The notes below the pieces were generated by a model. It was given only the letters and a program-made list of their open reading frames with translations, did not search any database and was not told the origin of the DNA. A stretch of DNA of 64,000 nucleotides. It comes from Porphyrobacter sp. (GTDB taxonomy: Bacteria > Pseudomonadota > Alphaproteobacteria > Sphingomonadales > Sphingomonadaceae). Location: assembly GCA_027533455.1 (NCBI GenBank), contig JAPZUC010000002.1, positions 186,001-250,000 on the forward strand, given 5' to 3'. The translations under genes were made by a program, and so were the position numbers. This document shows positions 34,419-44,577 of this stretch, one piece after another; position 1 is the first letter of the stretch, and each line of letters begins with the position of its first letter.

Positions 34419-35585
34419 ATGAATTTCGAGCTCGATCACGAACACGTGATGCTCAAGGAGCTGGTCGGCAAGTTCGTGCGCGACCAGTTGATGCCTTACG
34501 AGGCGAACGTGATTGCCCGCGAGAATGTGGGGCAGGGCACCTATCTGACGCCCGAGGAGACCGCCAAGGTCGATGCGGTCAGCCGTGAGCTCGGCCTGTG
34601 GGGCCTTGATGCGCCCGAGGAAGTCGGCGGCATGAACCTGCCGATGGTGGCCATGGTGGGCGTGAGCGAGGAGCTGGGCAAGACGGTGGTCCCCTATTAC
34701 TTGCCCCCCGATTCGCCCAATCTGCGGATGCTGATGGTCGCCGCCGATGAACGCCAGCGCGCGGCCTATCTCGAACCCTACGTGCGCGGCGAAACGATCA
34801 GCGCGATCGGCATTTCGGAACCCGGTGCCGGCGCAGACCCGCAGGGGATGAAGACCACCGCCGTGCAGGATGGCGATGACTGGATCATCAACGGCCGCAA
34901 GATCTGGATCACCAAGGGCGCCGAGGCTGATTTCACCATTCTGATGGCGGTCACCGACAAGAACCCCAACGGCCGCAACGGGATGTCTGCGTTTCTCGTC
35001 GACAAGGGCACGCCCGGCTTCAACGTCACCCGCAAGATCCCGATGATCGACGGAACGGCAACCTACGAGATCGCTCTGGACGATTGCCGGGTGCCCGGCT
35101 GGAAGCTGCTCGGCACGCGCGGGCAGGGCTTTGCGCCGATGCAGGTGCGCCTCGGGACGCGGCGCATCGAGATGGCGTCATGGTCGATCGGCATGGCGCA
35201 GCGCGCGCTCGACATGATGATCGACTACGCGCCGCAGCGCACCACTTTCGGCAAGGCCCTTTCGGCGCGCCAGACGGTGCAGAACTGGATCGCGGACGCC
35301 GCGACCAAGATCCACGCGATGCGGCTGATGACCTATGACTGCGCGTGGAAGATCGACGAGGGGCGCGACACCCGCACCGAGATCTCGATGATCAAGAGCT
35401 TCTGCACCGAGAGCGCCTACGAAATCGTCGATCACGCGATGCAGCTATACGGCGGCATGGGCATGACCCGCGAACTGCCGCTCTACCTCATGTCGAACAA
35501 GCTGCGCACCATGCGTATCTATGATGGCCCGAGCGAGATCCACAACTGGGTGGTCGCCCGCAGCCTGCTCGGCACCTACGAGTAG
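34419..35585 (+). CDS. Acyl-CoA dehydrogenase family protein
   Basis: Protein of 388 aa. The medium/long-chain ACAD fold is shown by ISAIGISEPGAGADPQGMKT (FAD/substrate loop), ITKGAEADFTI, and the C-terminal AMQLYGGMGMTRELPLYLM followed by RIYDGPSEIHNWVVAR. The substrate is unknown; it resembles the group near 50.5 kb. ATG 34419 is chosen because MNFELDHEHVMLKE is the usual N-terminus; a Met seven codons upstream also exists. It is monocistronic and convergent with the broken receptor. Confidence 0.9.
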   Translation: MNFELDHEHVMLKELVGKFVRDQLMPYEANVIARENVGQGTYLTPEETAKVDAVSRELGLWGLDAPEEVGGMNLPMVAMVGVSEELGKTVVPYYLPPDSPNLRMLMVAADERQRAAYLEPYVRGETISAIGISEPGAGADPQGMKTTAVQDGDDWIINGRKIWITKGAEADFTILMAVTDKNPNGRNGMSAFLVDKGTPGFNVTRKIPMIDGTATYEIALDDCRVPGWKLLGTRGQGFAPMQVRLGTRRIEMASWSIGMAQRALDMMIDYAPQRTTFGKALSARQTVQNWIADAATKIHAMRLMTYDCAWKIDEGRDTRTEISMIKSFCTESAYEIVDHAMQLYGGMGMTRELPLYLMSNKLRTMRIYDGPSEIHNWVVARSLLGTYE

Positions 35586-35647
35586 CAAAACGCCAAGGGC
35601 CGGGCGGCCCGAAAGCCGTCCCGCCCCCTGATTTGCCTCCTGGGTAC

Positions 35648-38600
35648 TTAGAAGCTGCCGCGCACGCCGAGGTAGAAGAACCGACCGCGGACACCCGCCG
35701 GGCGCACCAGGCTACCGAGGTAGGGATCGCGGTCGAGCGCATTGTTGATCCCGCCATAGAGGCTGAACTTCTCGGTGAAGTCGTAGCTGGCAAAGATATC
35801 GTGCACCATCGAATCGCCCGTGTCGCGCTGCGACAGCGGCACGAGGGTGTTGTCGGGGTTCACGACCACCTTGCCGCCTTCGATCGCCACGTCGACCACC
35901 TGGATATTGGAGATGCCGGGCGAAAGCTGGCTGCTCTCGAACCGCCCGCTCCAGCCCACGGCGAAGTTCTCCTTGTTCCAGGTGACGCCGAGGTTGGCGA
36001 TCCATTCGGGGTTACCGAATTCGCCGAGGTTGTCGTTGTCGATCGCCTGCGAGACCAGGTCCTACTCCGCTTCGAGCGGGTCGGTGCTGGTCGAGCCGGG
36101 GGTCGCCGCGAAAATCGAGGTGTCCTCGAGGAAGTGGGTGCCGGTCAGCGACAGGTCAATCGTGCCGAGATCGGGCCCGAATGGCACGTCGAAGCCGTAG
36201 GTCACCGCAAAGTCGATGCCCCGCACCGCGAGTGAGCCGAGGTTGACGTTACCGGCGGTGAAGAAGTCGATCACGCCGGTGGTCGGGTTGCGGGTGATGG
36301 CATCGCAGAACTGGTTGTCGGTGGTCGGCAGGTCGACGCAGGCCGCGGCGACCTGCAGGCCGGTGAGCGAGCCCACGGCGTCGGTGATCTCGATGTCATA
36401 GTAATCGGCGATTACGCTGAGCCCGCTGAGGAAGCCCGTCGGCTGCCACACGAAACCGGCGGTGAAGGTCGTGGCCTCTTCCTCTTGCAGGTTCGGGTTG
36501 CCGCCAGTGATGCCCGGACGGAAGGCCGAGGCAAAGTTGGCGGGGTTGAAGCCGGCCGGCACGAATTCGAGGCAGTTGTCGACGCGGAACGAGCTGCCCG
36601 AGTTGACTTTGGCTGCCGCGCACGGATCGGCCAGCAGGCCGATGGTCGCCGCGCGGACAGGGCCGAACAGCTCGGCAAGGTTGGGCGCTCGCACCGCGAC
36701 CGAGTAAGTGCCGCGCAAGGTCAGTTCGGGAAGCGGCTTGTACCGGCCCCCCACGTTCCACGCGAGCGTCTTGCCGATGGTATTGTAATCCGAATAGCGG
36801 ATCGCGCCGTTCACTTCGAGCAGGTCGACGAACTTCATGTCGGCCAGGACCGGCAGGCGGATTTCGCCGAAACCTTCGGTGACCGTGATCGAGGGGTCCT
36901 CGAAGCGCGGATCGGGCGAGGGGCGCACAGGCGAGCCGCTCGAGATGACGCCGGCGGTGATCCCCGGCGAGTTCTGCAGCGAATCCGGTCTGAACAGCGA
37001 CGTATCCTTGCGGTATTCGAAGCCGACCGCAAAGCCTATCGGGCCGCCCGGCAGTTCGAAAAACTCCGCCGTGTCGCCTGCCAGCGAGCCAAGCAGCTGC
37101 TGCTGGGTGAGGATGGTCGAGTTGACGATGTCGACGAAGGCGAAGTCCGCGCCCGCGCCGTTGATCGAATCCGGCCCGAAGATGTTGATCGGCGCACAGA
37201 CGCCGGTGCGCGGCGTGAAGCTGATTGCCCGGCCGGTGCCATCGGGGTTGCGCGGCGGGCGCGGGAAGTGCGAGATGCCGGGAGCCGTGCCGTCAAGTTC
37301 CGAGCGGCAGATGATGTCGCCGGCCTGCGCATTGCTGGGGTTGATCTGGATCGACTGCCCGTTGCGGATCGCGCTCACCGTGCGGTTGTTGGCGTTGAAG
37401 GCCGCCAGGTTGCCGCTGGTCAGTGCAATCGCGTCGATGGCGTAGAAGTAGCGGTCATCCAGACGGGTGTTACTGAACACCGACTCCACCTCGGTGCGGC
37501 CGTAGTTGTAGGACAGTTACCACTTCCACCCGAGCTTCTCGAACTCGCCGCGCAGGCCCGTGACGAAACGGATGGCGGTGCGTTCGGTGTTTTCGGTCGG
37601 CAGGACATCGATGTCCTGGATGTCGCGCGACACCGAGATAACCGGGGACTGGCCGAGGCCCTGCAGCGTGGTGATCTGGTTGCGCAACGCAGTCGGGATG
37701 AAGGGGTTGTCGAGCCGGATCGGAATGTCGTCGTTGAACGGCGTGCCGGTCGCATCGATACCATCGGTGAAGGCGTACTTGCCCTCGAAGAAGGCGGTGA
37801 TGCCCGGGGTGATCTCGAAATCGGCCCCGGCGGAGAAGACCAGCTGTTCGAGCTCTGGTATAATCAGTTCGTTGACGTTGGCGCCGATCCCGTCGCCGCC
37901 CGATGCGCTGAAGGCATCGACGAAGGTGCCCGCGTTGAAGGCGCGCAGGTTTGTCTCGTCAAACACCTGTGCGACGGGGATCGTCGTGCCCGGAAGGACC
38001 GGGACCGACCCGTCGGGGTTGATCGCAAGAACCGCATCGAAGGCGCTCGCAAAACCGTTGTCGATGGCGATGATGCCGAAGCGGCTCGACACCCGCAGGG
38101 TCACGTTGGGATAGAAGGCCTGGCTTGGGCGCTGGCCCGCGGGCAGACCGAAATCGGCGTCGGTCAGGCCGAGCAGATCGAAGATCGCGTCATTGGCAAA
38201 GCTGAGGCCGTAGAGCCCGGTGCCTGCAAAGCTGCGCTCCGATGCCTTCAGCGATTTCTGCTTGCTGTAGTCGACCGAGAACACCGCGCTGCCGCGCCCG
38301 TCGGCAAACTCGCCGCCGCCCGCAAGGCTGACCGAGTAGTTCTCGGCATCACCCTCATCGGAAATGCCGCCCTGTACATTGAATTCGAGCCCGTCAAAAT
38401 CGCGGCCCGAGCGCAGCGTGAAGTTGACGACGCCCGATACAGCGTCCGCGCCGTAGACCGACGAGGCGCCGCCAGTCAGCACTTCGACGCTCTTGATGCA
38501 CCCTTGGGGAATCGCGCCGATATCGACCGCGGCCGAACCGGATGCGCCGGGAACGTGGCGGCGCCCGTCTTCGAGCACCAGTGTCCGGACTGCACCGAGC

Positions 38601-38995
38601 TGGCGCAGGTTGAGGCGGTTGAGGCCGAGGTCGGATGCTTCGTCGCCGGCAGGCGCTTGGTTGACGGAGTCGATCCCCGTCAGCGAGCCTTGCAACGCGG
38701 GAATCTGGCGAAGCTGGGTGGCGAGATCCGGCTGGCCGCTCAGCGCGATGTCATCCGCGCCCACAACGGTGATCGGGCTGGTGCTTTCGGTGGCCGCATC
38801 GATCGCGATGCGCGAGCCGGTCACCACGATGGCTTCAACCTTTTCGCCGGTGGCAGGGTCTTTTTCCAGGGCCAGATCTTCGGCCGTGATTTCGTCGGCT
38901 GCGCTGGCCTGTGTGGGCGCGAGACCGGCAATCAGCAGCGCGGCGGCGAGTGCGGGAAGCGACGAAGAGTGGAGAGAGAGCTTCGTAATGCGCAT
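35648..38995 (-). pseudogene. TonB-dependent receptor with two in-frame stop codons
   Basis: One continuous reading frame of 1116 codons encodes a TonB-dependent receptor: a signal peptide (ALLIAGLAPTQASA), IVVTGSRIAID, the plug (IKSVEVLTGGASSVYGADAVSGVVNF) and a barrel ending RGRFFYLGVRGSF. It is cut by TAA at 37517-37519 (codon 493, after EKLGWKW) and TAG at 36062-36064 (codon 978, after PLEAE). There is no frameshift; homology-like sequence resumes immediately after each stop. ATG 38995 has GAGG eight bases upstream. It is probably a recently inactivated gene; sequencing error or recoding is less likely. Confidence 0.85.
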
Positions 38996-39389
38996 GGTCA
39001 TGTCCTCGCATGGAGAGGGTCGGGGCAAGGCCTGCAAGGATGCGGGGCCACGCCGTCGTCGTCAGGTGCGCCGCCGCGAGAGCTTTGTGCGCCCCCGTCG
39101 GATCGGGTCCTGTACGGTCCTTCCTGCTCGAGGTCAGATGTCCGGGATTGCTACTCCTGATCATCTGCACCCAGACTAATGCGCCAGTGATCTGGCTGCA
39201 CGCTTGCGGTATTACGAAACGGAGAATTCGTGGTTAGTGGCCATTCAACGTAGTTTTGGCCGCACTGCGGATTCACTGGCCCACCTGTGACGGATTGGCC
39301 ACAGTGGGTGCCGCGCAAGGCGTGCGACCGGATCGGCCAGCACATTTTGCGGGTTCGCCTCGCCCGCCTGCCTCTGCTAGCACCCGCGC
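38996..39389. other. 394-bp non-coding gap between divergent genes
   Basis: This gap separates the broken TonB-receptor gene (minus) from the acyl-CoA dehydrogenase (plus) and must hold both promoters. An imperfect stem, CCCACCTGTG with CACAGTGGG (about 39280-39308), and a weak ACGAA/TTCGT pair are visible. No convincing gene or strong operator was seen. Confidence 0.4.
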
Positions 39390-41060
39390 ATGAGCGAATG
39401 GATCACGACAGCGCGCGCTGCGACCGGCGCGGCGCGGGATTATCTGGGGCAGGTGAGGGCGGCGACCGGGGCGGTGGTTGCGCCGGGCGGCGCGCCGGAC
39501 CCGGCGCTCCTCATACGCGAACAGCACCGTGTCCACGGCTTTGCCTGGGTCGCGGCCAGTATCGCCGCGCTGGTAGCGACGCTCGACTGGGCCGTACGAG
39601 CCGAGCGCGCAGGGCGCTTCGGCGAGGTCGAAGCGCTGGTGTTGCGGATCGGCTTTGGCGAATATTGCGCCCAGATCGCCTATGGCCTGCCGATGAGCGC
39701 GCATGAAGTGGTGCGCCCCGCCGCGCTCGGCACTGGCTCAGCCGCGCAGGCCTTCGCCGCGCATCCGGCAGTGGCGCGGCTCCTTGAGCAAGGCAACACG
39801 CCCGAAACCCGCGCCGCCTTCGCCGTGCTGCTTGCCGATGGCGTTCGCCCGTGCGAGGCGCTGGGTGATGACGTGCTCGATCTGGTGCGCGACCAGATGC
39901 GCGCCTTCACCGCCGATTCTATCACCCCTCACGCTCATGGCTGGCACCTTGCCGATGCGCTGATCCCCGACAGCGTGATCGCCGAGATGGCATCGCTGGG
40001 CGTCTTCGGCGTGTGCATCCCGGAGGAGCATGGCGGCCTCGGTCTAGGCAAGCTGGCGATGGCGGTGGTCTCGGAGGAATTGTCGCGCGGGTGGATCTGT
40101 GCGGGCAGCCTCGGCACCCGCTCGGAAATCGCCGGGGAGCTCATTTCCGAAAACGGCACCCCCGAACAGAAGGCCAAGTGGCTCCCCCGCATCGCTGACG
40201 GGTCGTGCCTGCCCACCGCCGTCTTCACCGAGCCCGACACCGGCAGCGATCTTGCTGCCGTGCGCACCCGGGGCGAGCGGCAGGATGACGGCAGCTGGCG
40301 GGTGACAGGGGCGAAGACGTGGATCACCCATGCCGCCCGCGCCGACCTGATGACCATGCTGGTGCGCACCGACACTGACACGCCCGGCTATGGCGGCCTA
40401 TCAATGCTGCTCGCCGCAAAGACTCGTGGCACCGACGGCGTTCCGTTCCCCGACGAAGGGATCGATGGCAGCGAGATCGAAGTGCTCGGCTATCGCGGCA
40501 TGAAGGAATATGCGCTGGGGCTGGATGGTTTCGCCGTGGCGGCCGAGGGATTGCTGGGCGGGCGCGAGGGGCAGGGCTTCAAGCAGCTGATGCGCACCTT
40601 CGAGGGCGCCCGTATTCAGACCGCCGCGCGGGCCGTGGGCGTGGCGTGGAACGCCTTCGACCTGGCGCTCGATTATGCGCAAGGGCGCAAGCAGTTCGGG
40701 CAGGCGCTGACTTTCTTCCCGCGCGTGGCCGACAAGCTGGCGCTGATGGCGGCGGAAACCGTCATGGCGCGCGAGCTCACCTATTCCGCAGCGCGGGCGA
40801 AGGATGGGGGCAACCGCTGCGATATCGAGGCGGGGATGGCCAAGCTGCTGGCTGCGCGCGCGGCATGGTCTGCGGCGGACAATGCGGTGCAGATCCACGG
40901 CGGCAACGGTTATGCGCTCGAATACCCGATCAGCCGGGTGCTGTGCGACGCGCGCATTCTCAACATCTTCGAAGGCGCGGCGGAGATCCAGGCGCAGGTG
41001 ATCGGCCGCGGACTGCTCGCCGGGCAGGCCTCCGCCGGCAAGACCTCCGCAGCCGCCTAG
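39390..41060 (+). CDS. mcd: Acyl-CoA dehydrogenase with N-terminal extension, probable (2S)-methylsuccinyl-CoA dehydrogenase
   Basis: Protein of 556 aa, about 170 residues longer than ordinary ACADs. The N-terminal domain (EQHRVHGFAWVAASIAAL, then VLRIGFGEYCAQIAYGLPMS) resembles the extra domain of methylsuccinyl-CoA dehydrogenase of the ethylmalonyl-CoA pathway. The ACAD core follows, with VFTEPDTGSDLAAVRT, TWITHAARADLM, and the C-terminal NAVQIHGGNGYALEYPISR and RILNIFEGAAEIQAQVI. The specific assignment rests on remembered family architecture. No other ethylmalonyl-CoA gene is in the window. The stop overlaps a convergent response regulator. Confidence 0.75.
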   Translation: MSEWITTARAATGAARDYLGQVRAATGAVVAPGGAPDPALLIREQHRVHGFAWVAASIAALVATLDWAVRAERAGRFGEVEALVLRIGFGEYCAQIAYGLPMSAHEVVRPAALGTGSAAQAFAAHPAVARLLEQGNTPETRAAFAVLLADGVRPCEALGDDVLDLVRDQMRAFTADSITPHAHGWHLADALIPDSVIAEMASLGVFGVCIPEEHGGLGLGKLAMAVVSEELSRGWICAGSLGTRSEIAGELISENGTPEQKAKWLPRIADGSCLPTAVFTEPDTGSDLAAVRTRGERQDDGSWRVTGAKTWITHAARADLMTMLVRTDTDTPGYGGLSMLLAAKTRGTDGVPFPDEGIDGSEIEVLGYRGMKEYALGLDGFAVAAEGLLGGREGQGFKQLMRTFEGARIQTAARAVGVAWNAFDLALDYAQGRKQFGQALTFFPRVADKLALMAAETVMARELTYSAARAKDGGNRCDIEAGMAKLLAARAAWSAADNAVQIHGGNGYALEYPISRVLCDARILNIFEGAAEIQAQVIGRGLLAGQASAGKTSAAA

Positions 41061-41518
41061 ATCACCCTGCGATTCCCCGCATCGGGCACCATGGCGCAGC
41101 GGGTTTCGTGCAGCACTGCACTCTTCAGATCGACGTGGCGGGGACGGTCGGCGCGCAGCCTGAAGATGCGCCGGACCCGCGCGACGAGGCTGGCCGGATG
41201 GAACGGCTTGGAGAGGAAGTCCTGCGCCCCGGCATAGATCGCCTGCAAGTGGTCCTGTTCGCCGCGCATCGCGGTGAACATCATGACGGGCAGATCATAG
41301 AAATCGGCCGATTGGCGCAACCGGCGCAGCAAGGTCATGCCGGATTCGCCCGGCATGGACTGGTCCAGCATCAGCAGATCGGGGCGCTTGCGTTGCACGC
41401 AGATCCAGGCCGCCTCGGCAGTGGTCACCCAGCCGCAAGCAAACCCGGCATCGATCAGCACCTCGCTCGCCAGTTCGGCGACCAGTTCGTCATCATCGGC
41501 AATCATGATGCGAGGCAT
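41057..41518 (-). CDS. Single-domain response regulator
   Basis: Protein of 153 aa. The receiver domain has the acidic pocket IADDDE (Asp8-10), phosphorylatable Asp52 (LMLDQSMPG), Thr82 and Lys104 (FLSKPF). The C-terminal tail of about 30 residues has no DNA-binding motif, so it is a CheY-like or adaptor type. No histidine kinase is adjacent. Its stop overlaps that of the dehydrogenase on the opposite strand. Confidence 0.87.
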   Translation of the reverse strand: MPRIMIADDDELVAELASEVLIDAGFACGWVTTAEAAWICVQRKRPDLLMLDQSMPGESGMTLLRRLRQSADFYDLPVMMFTAMRGEQDHLQAIYAGAQDFLSKPFHPASLVARVRRIFRLRADRPRHVDLKSAVLHETRCAMVPDAGNRRVI

Positions 41519-41669
41519 GGGAGTCCTGTGAGGCGTATCAGGTTGGATAGTGCACTGTTAAACCGACGGAACCTTCCGCCGGGCCTCCCATGCCCCCTCG
41601 CAACAACCCCTATGCCGCTGCTTGGCCCCGTCTTGCCCCGGTCTTGCGGGGGTGTAAGGGCTGTTCGCC

Positions 41670-42497
41670 ATGACCAGCGATTCTCAGGGGCAAGCCTCCA
41701 ACAGCGCCAGTGATCTTGGGCGCATCGGCCCGTTTTATGTCACGCAAGGCATTCATAATCTTCGCGATTATGGCGGCTACGCGGTGGTCGGCGGCGGCCG
41801 GGTGCGCGAAGGTGTGCTGCTGCGCTCGGGCCAGCACATGGAAGCCTCGGACGATGATCTGGCGCTGATCGATGCACTGGATATCCGCACTGTGATCGAC
41901 CTGCGGGGCAGCAGCGAGCGGGAAGGTTTTCCGTGCAGACGCCATGCGAACTTTGCCGCACAAGTAATTGCCTATGATGGGGAAACGTCGAACTCTCCCC
42001 CTCACGAAGGTGGCGGCGGACAGATCGTGATGACCCCGCAAAAGGCGCGTGAGCGGATGCTGGCGGTCTATACACGGATGCCGGTCAACCCCGCGATGAT
42101 CTGGATTTTCCGGGAATATTTCAAGACCTTGGACCAGAACGAGGGCGGCAACCTCGTCCATTGCTTCGCTGGCAAGGACCGTACCGGCATCGCCGCAAGT
42201 CTGCTGCTCCACGTCCTTGGCGTGCATCACGATGATATTGTAGCCGAATTCCTGCTCACCAATGAAGCGCCCACCCGCGCGATCCTAGAACGTCAGTCTC
42301 TCCCCCGGATGGAAGCGCATTATGGTGCGATCGAGCCCGAGGCGCTGCACAATCTCATGGGTGTTCTGCCTGAATATCTCGACACTTACATTGCAAAAGT
42401 GACACGCGATCACGGATCGCTGGACGTCTATCTCGCCACAATCTTAGGTGTGGACGAGCAAAGAAAACAGCGCCTGCGCGACAAGCTGGTGGCGTGA
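41670..42497 (+). CDS. Tyrosine-protein phosphatase family protein
   Basis: Protein of 275 aa with the phosphatase P-loop HCFAGKDRTG (Cys-x5-Arg) and the upstream NLRDYGGYAVVGGGRVREGVLLRSG typical of the Y_phosphatase3/MptpB-like group. Substrates may be phosphotyrosine or phosphoinositides. ATG 41670 lies 150 bp from the divergent response regulator. It precedes trxB by 60 bp and could be co-transcribed. Confidence 0.87.
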   Translation: MTSDSQGQASNSASDLGRIGPFYVTQGIHNLRDYGGYAVVGGGRVREGVLLRSGQHMEASDDDLALIDALDIRTVIDLRGSSEREGFPCRRHANFAAQVIAYDGETSNSPPHEGGGGQIVMTPQKARERMLAVYTRMPVNPAMIWIFREYFKTLDQNEGGNLVHCFAGKDRTGIAASLLLHVLGVHHDDIVAEFLLTNEAPTRAILERQSLPRMEAHYGAIEPEALHNLMGVLPEYLDTYIAKVTRDHGSLDVYLATILGVDEQRKQRLRDKLVA

Positions 42498-42557
42498 CAA
42501 TCGCGCCCGAAAACCCCATATCGCTCTCCTGAATTTCCCATCCGAGGCACGCGCAAC

Positions 42558-43529
42558 ATGGCTACCCACACCACCAAGATGCTGATCATCGGCTCCGGCC
42601 CGGCGGGCTATTCCGCCGCGATCTATGCCGCGCGCGCCATGCTCGAACCGATTGTGGTGCAGGGCCTCCAGCCTGGCGGCCAGCTCACCATCACCACAGA
42701 TGTCGAGAATTACCCCGGCTTCCGCGACGTGGTGCAGGGCCCGTGGCTGATGGAGGAAATGCGCGCGCAGGCCGAACATGTCGGCACGCGGATGATCTGG
42801 GACACGATCGTCTCGGTCGATCTGGAGAACGGATCGCCCTTCCGCGCGGTGGGTGACAGCGGCGACGAGTATATCGCCGATTGCGTCGTCATCTGCACCG
42901 GCGCACAGGCCAAGTGGTTGGGTATTTCGGGCGAGATGGAACTGGGCGGCAAGGGCGTTTCCGCCTGCGCCACGTGCGACGGGTTCTTTTATCGCGGCAA
43001 GCGCGTGGCCGTGATCGGCGGCGGCAACACCGCGGTGGAGGAGGCGCTCTACCTCACCAACCACTCCGACAACGTCACCCTGATCCACCGCCGCGACAGC
43101 TTGCGCGCCGAGAAGATTTTGCAGGAGCGGCTGTTCGCCAATCCCAAGATCACCGTGCTGTGGAACAAGGCGGTCGACAGCTTCGAGGCGGGCGAGAACG
43201 GCATGCTGCACCACCTTGCCCTGACCGACACAGTGACGGGTGAGGCAAGCACGCTGGAAACCGACGGGGCCTTCGTCGCCATCGGCCATGCGCCTGCGAC
43301 CTCGCTTTTCGCGGGCAAGCTGCCGATGGACGAGAGCGGCTATCTGCTGACCGAGCCCGGCACGCCCAAGACCGCGATCCCCGGCGTGTTCGCCGCGGGC
43401 GACGTGACCGACCATGTGTACCGCCAGGCGGTCACCGCGGCGGGCATGGGCTGCATGGCCGCGCTTGATGCCGAGCGTTACCTCGCCGCGCGCGAGTTCG
43501 CCGGGCAGCAGGCGGAAGCGGCGGAGTAA
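42558..43529 (+). CDS. trxB: Thioredoxin reductase
   Basis: Protein of 323 aa, standard length. FAD motif LIIGSGPAGYSAAIYAAR, redox-active CATC (Cys137/Cys140), NADPH loop VAVIGGGNTAVEEAL, and C-terminal GVFAAGDVTDHVYRQAVTAAG. It reduces thioredoxin with NADPH in the cytoplasm. It converges on the MAPEG pair. Confidence 0.95.
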   Translation: MATHTTKMLIIGSGPAGYSAAIYAARAMLEPIVVQGLQPGGQLTITTDVENYPGFRDVVQGPWLMEEMRAQAEHVGTRMIWDTIVSVDLENGSPFRAVGDSGDEYIADCVVICTGAQAKWLGISGEMELGGKGVSACATCDGFFYRGKRVAVIGGGNTAVEEALYLTNHSDNVTLIHRRDSLRAEKILQERLFANPKITVLWNKAVDSFEAGENGMLHHLALTDTVTGEASTLETDGAFVAIGHAPATSLFAGKLPMDESGYLLTEPGTPKTAIPGVFAAGDVTDHVYRQAVTAAGMGCMAALDAERYLAAREFAGQQAEAAE

Positions 43530-43590
43530 TTGGGCCGGGAGTCTCTCCCCATCCCAGATCAAATCCGGGACAGGGAGGGAGCCAAAAGCC

Positions 43591-44019
43591 TCAGAAAACC
43601 GCGATGCCTGCGTGCAGGATCAGCGCCATCAGCGCGATGCTCGACAGCGCGAACAGCGCGAAGCGGATCGCCACCTTGTTGATAGTCGCCTGCAAGATGC
43701 TGTGCGCGATCCGCAGACCCACATATGCCCAGGCCAGCGTGGTGTTGAACCCTTCGCCCTGACCGATCACCGCCAGCACGATTGCCACCGCGTAGAACAG
43801 CGTCGGCGCTTCGTGGAGGTGGTTGTAGTTGTCCGCCTTCCAGCTGACGTGCTCTGGCAGTTGCGCGCGCAGGGACGCGCCGGTGCTGCCGACCATCCCC
43901 TTGGCGTCGATCCCCGCCTTGAGCATCGCCGGGATGCGGGTCGCATACATCCACAGCCACATCACCATGGTCCATGCCAGCAGCACGACCACGGGTTGCA
44001 GGATATCCATTCCGATCAT
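43591..44019 (-). CDS. MAPEG-family membrane protein (second of a tandem pair)
   Basis: Protein of 142 aa with about four hydrophobic spans and MAPEG features: YNHLHEAPTLFYAVAIVLAV and AWAYVGLRIAHSILQATINKV. Family members are trimeric membrane proteins, some with glutathione transferase or peroxidase activity; bacterial roles are mostly unknown. ATG 44019 lies 14 bp after the stop of the first MAPEG gene. The long upstream frame is not used. Confidence 0.83.
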   Translation of the reverse strand: MIGMDILQPVVVLLAWTMVMWLWMYATRIPAMLKAGIDAKGMVGSTGASLRAQLPEHVSWKADNYNHLHEAPTLFYAVAIVLAVIGQGEGFNTTLAWAYVGLRIAHSILQATINKVAIRFALFALSSIALMALILHAGIAVF

Positions 44020-44032
44020 CGCGTATGTCTCC

Positions 44033-44482
44033 TTAAGCCGGAAGTGCGGAAGGGTCGGCCAGCAGGGTCGCAATTGCGGCCCGGATCGCCAGCGCCAGCA
44101 GCGCAAAGGTGCTGGTGATGAAAAGCAGGAAGCGCACAGGCACCTTGTTGACCGTCGCCTGCCAGATCGAATGGATGATGCGCAAGGCCACATAGGTCCA
44201 AGCCAGCGCTACATCCACCGCGCCCGCGCCCATGATCGCGAGGATCATCACCGTCGGATAGAACACCGTGGGCTGTTCCATCAGGTGGCTGTAATTGTGC
44301 GCGGGCCAGTTGATCTGCGGGGCGACCTGCCCTTCCAGATCCTGTCCGCGTCCGCCGGGCCGTGCGCCGAGGTCGATCCCGGCCTTCTTCAACGCCGGCA
44401 GGCGCACGCCCGCCATCCAGAACAGCATGATCAGCGACCACACCACCAGCACGGCGGCGGGCGCGAGAATTTGCGCTTGCAT
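44033..44482 (-). CDS. MAPEG-family membrane protein (first of a tandem pair)
   Basis: Protein of 149 aa, a paralogue of the downstream gene, with YSHLMEQPTVFYPTVMILAIM and AWTYVALRIIHSIWQATVNKV and about four membrane spans. The short gap and shared strand indicate a duplicated pair in one operon. A stretch GARPGGRGQDLEGQ in the first loop distinguishes it from the partner. The substrate is unknown. Confidence 0.83.
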   Translation of the reverse strand: MQAQILAPAAVLVVWSLIMLFWMAGVRLPALKKAGIDLGARPGGRGQDLEGQVAPQINWPAHNYSHLMEQPTVFYPTVMILAIMGAGAVDVALAWTYVALRIIHSIWQATVNKVPVRFLLFITSTFALLALAIRAAIATLLADPSALPA

Positions 44483-44577
44483 AGATTTGATCCCCTTCGA
44501 GCGTCTCTCTCTGGCTATGCAGACTGCGAGGGGGAGAAAGGATTGTCAAATGCAACCGATCCGTTAGCCTTGCGGGT

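Noticed and set aside
36062..37519. Possible stop-codon recoding in the receptor gene
   Set aside because: The two stops differ (TAA and TAG) and no recoding signal or suppressor tRNA is seen; a pseudogene is the simpler reading.
36485..39160. 891-codon plus-strand open frame
   Set aside because: It is antisense to the TonB-receptor pseudogene, is Arg/Asp-rich with no family features, and is explained by high-GC codon bias on the other strand.
39280..39308. Imperfect stem CCCACCTGTG/CACAGTGGG
   Set aside because: It has a bulge and no match to another site; too weak to call an operator or terminator.
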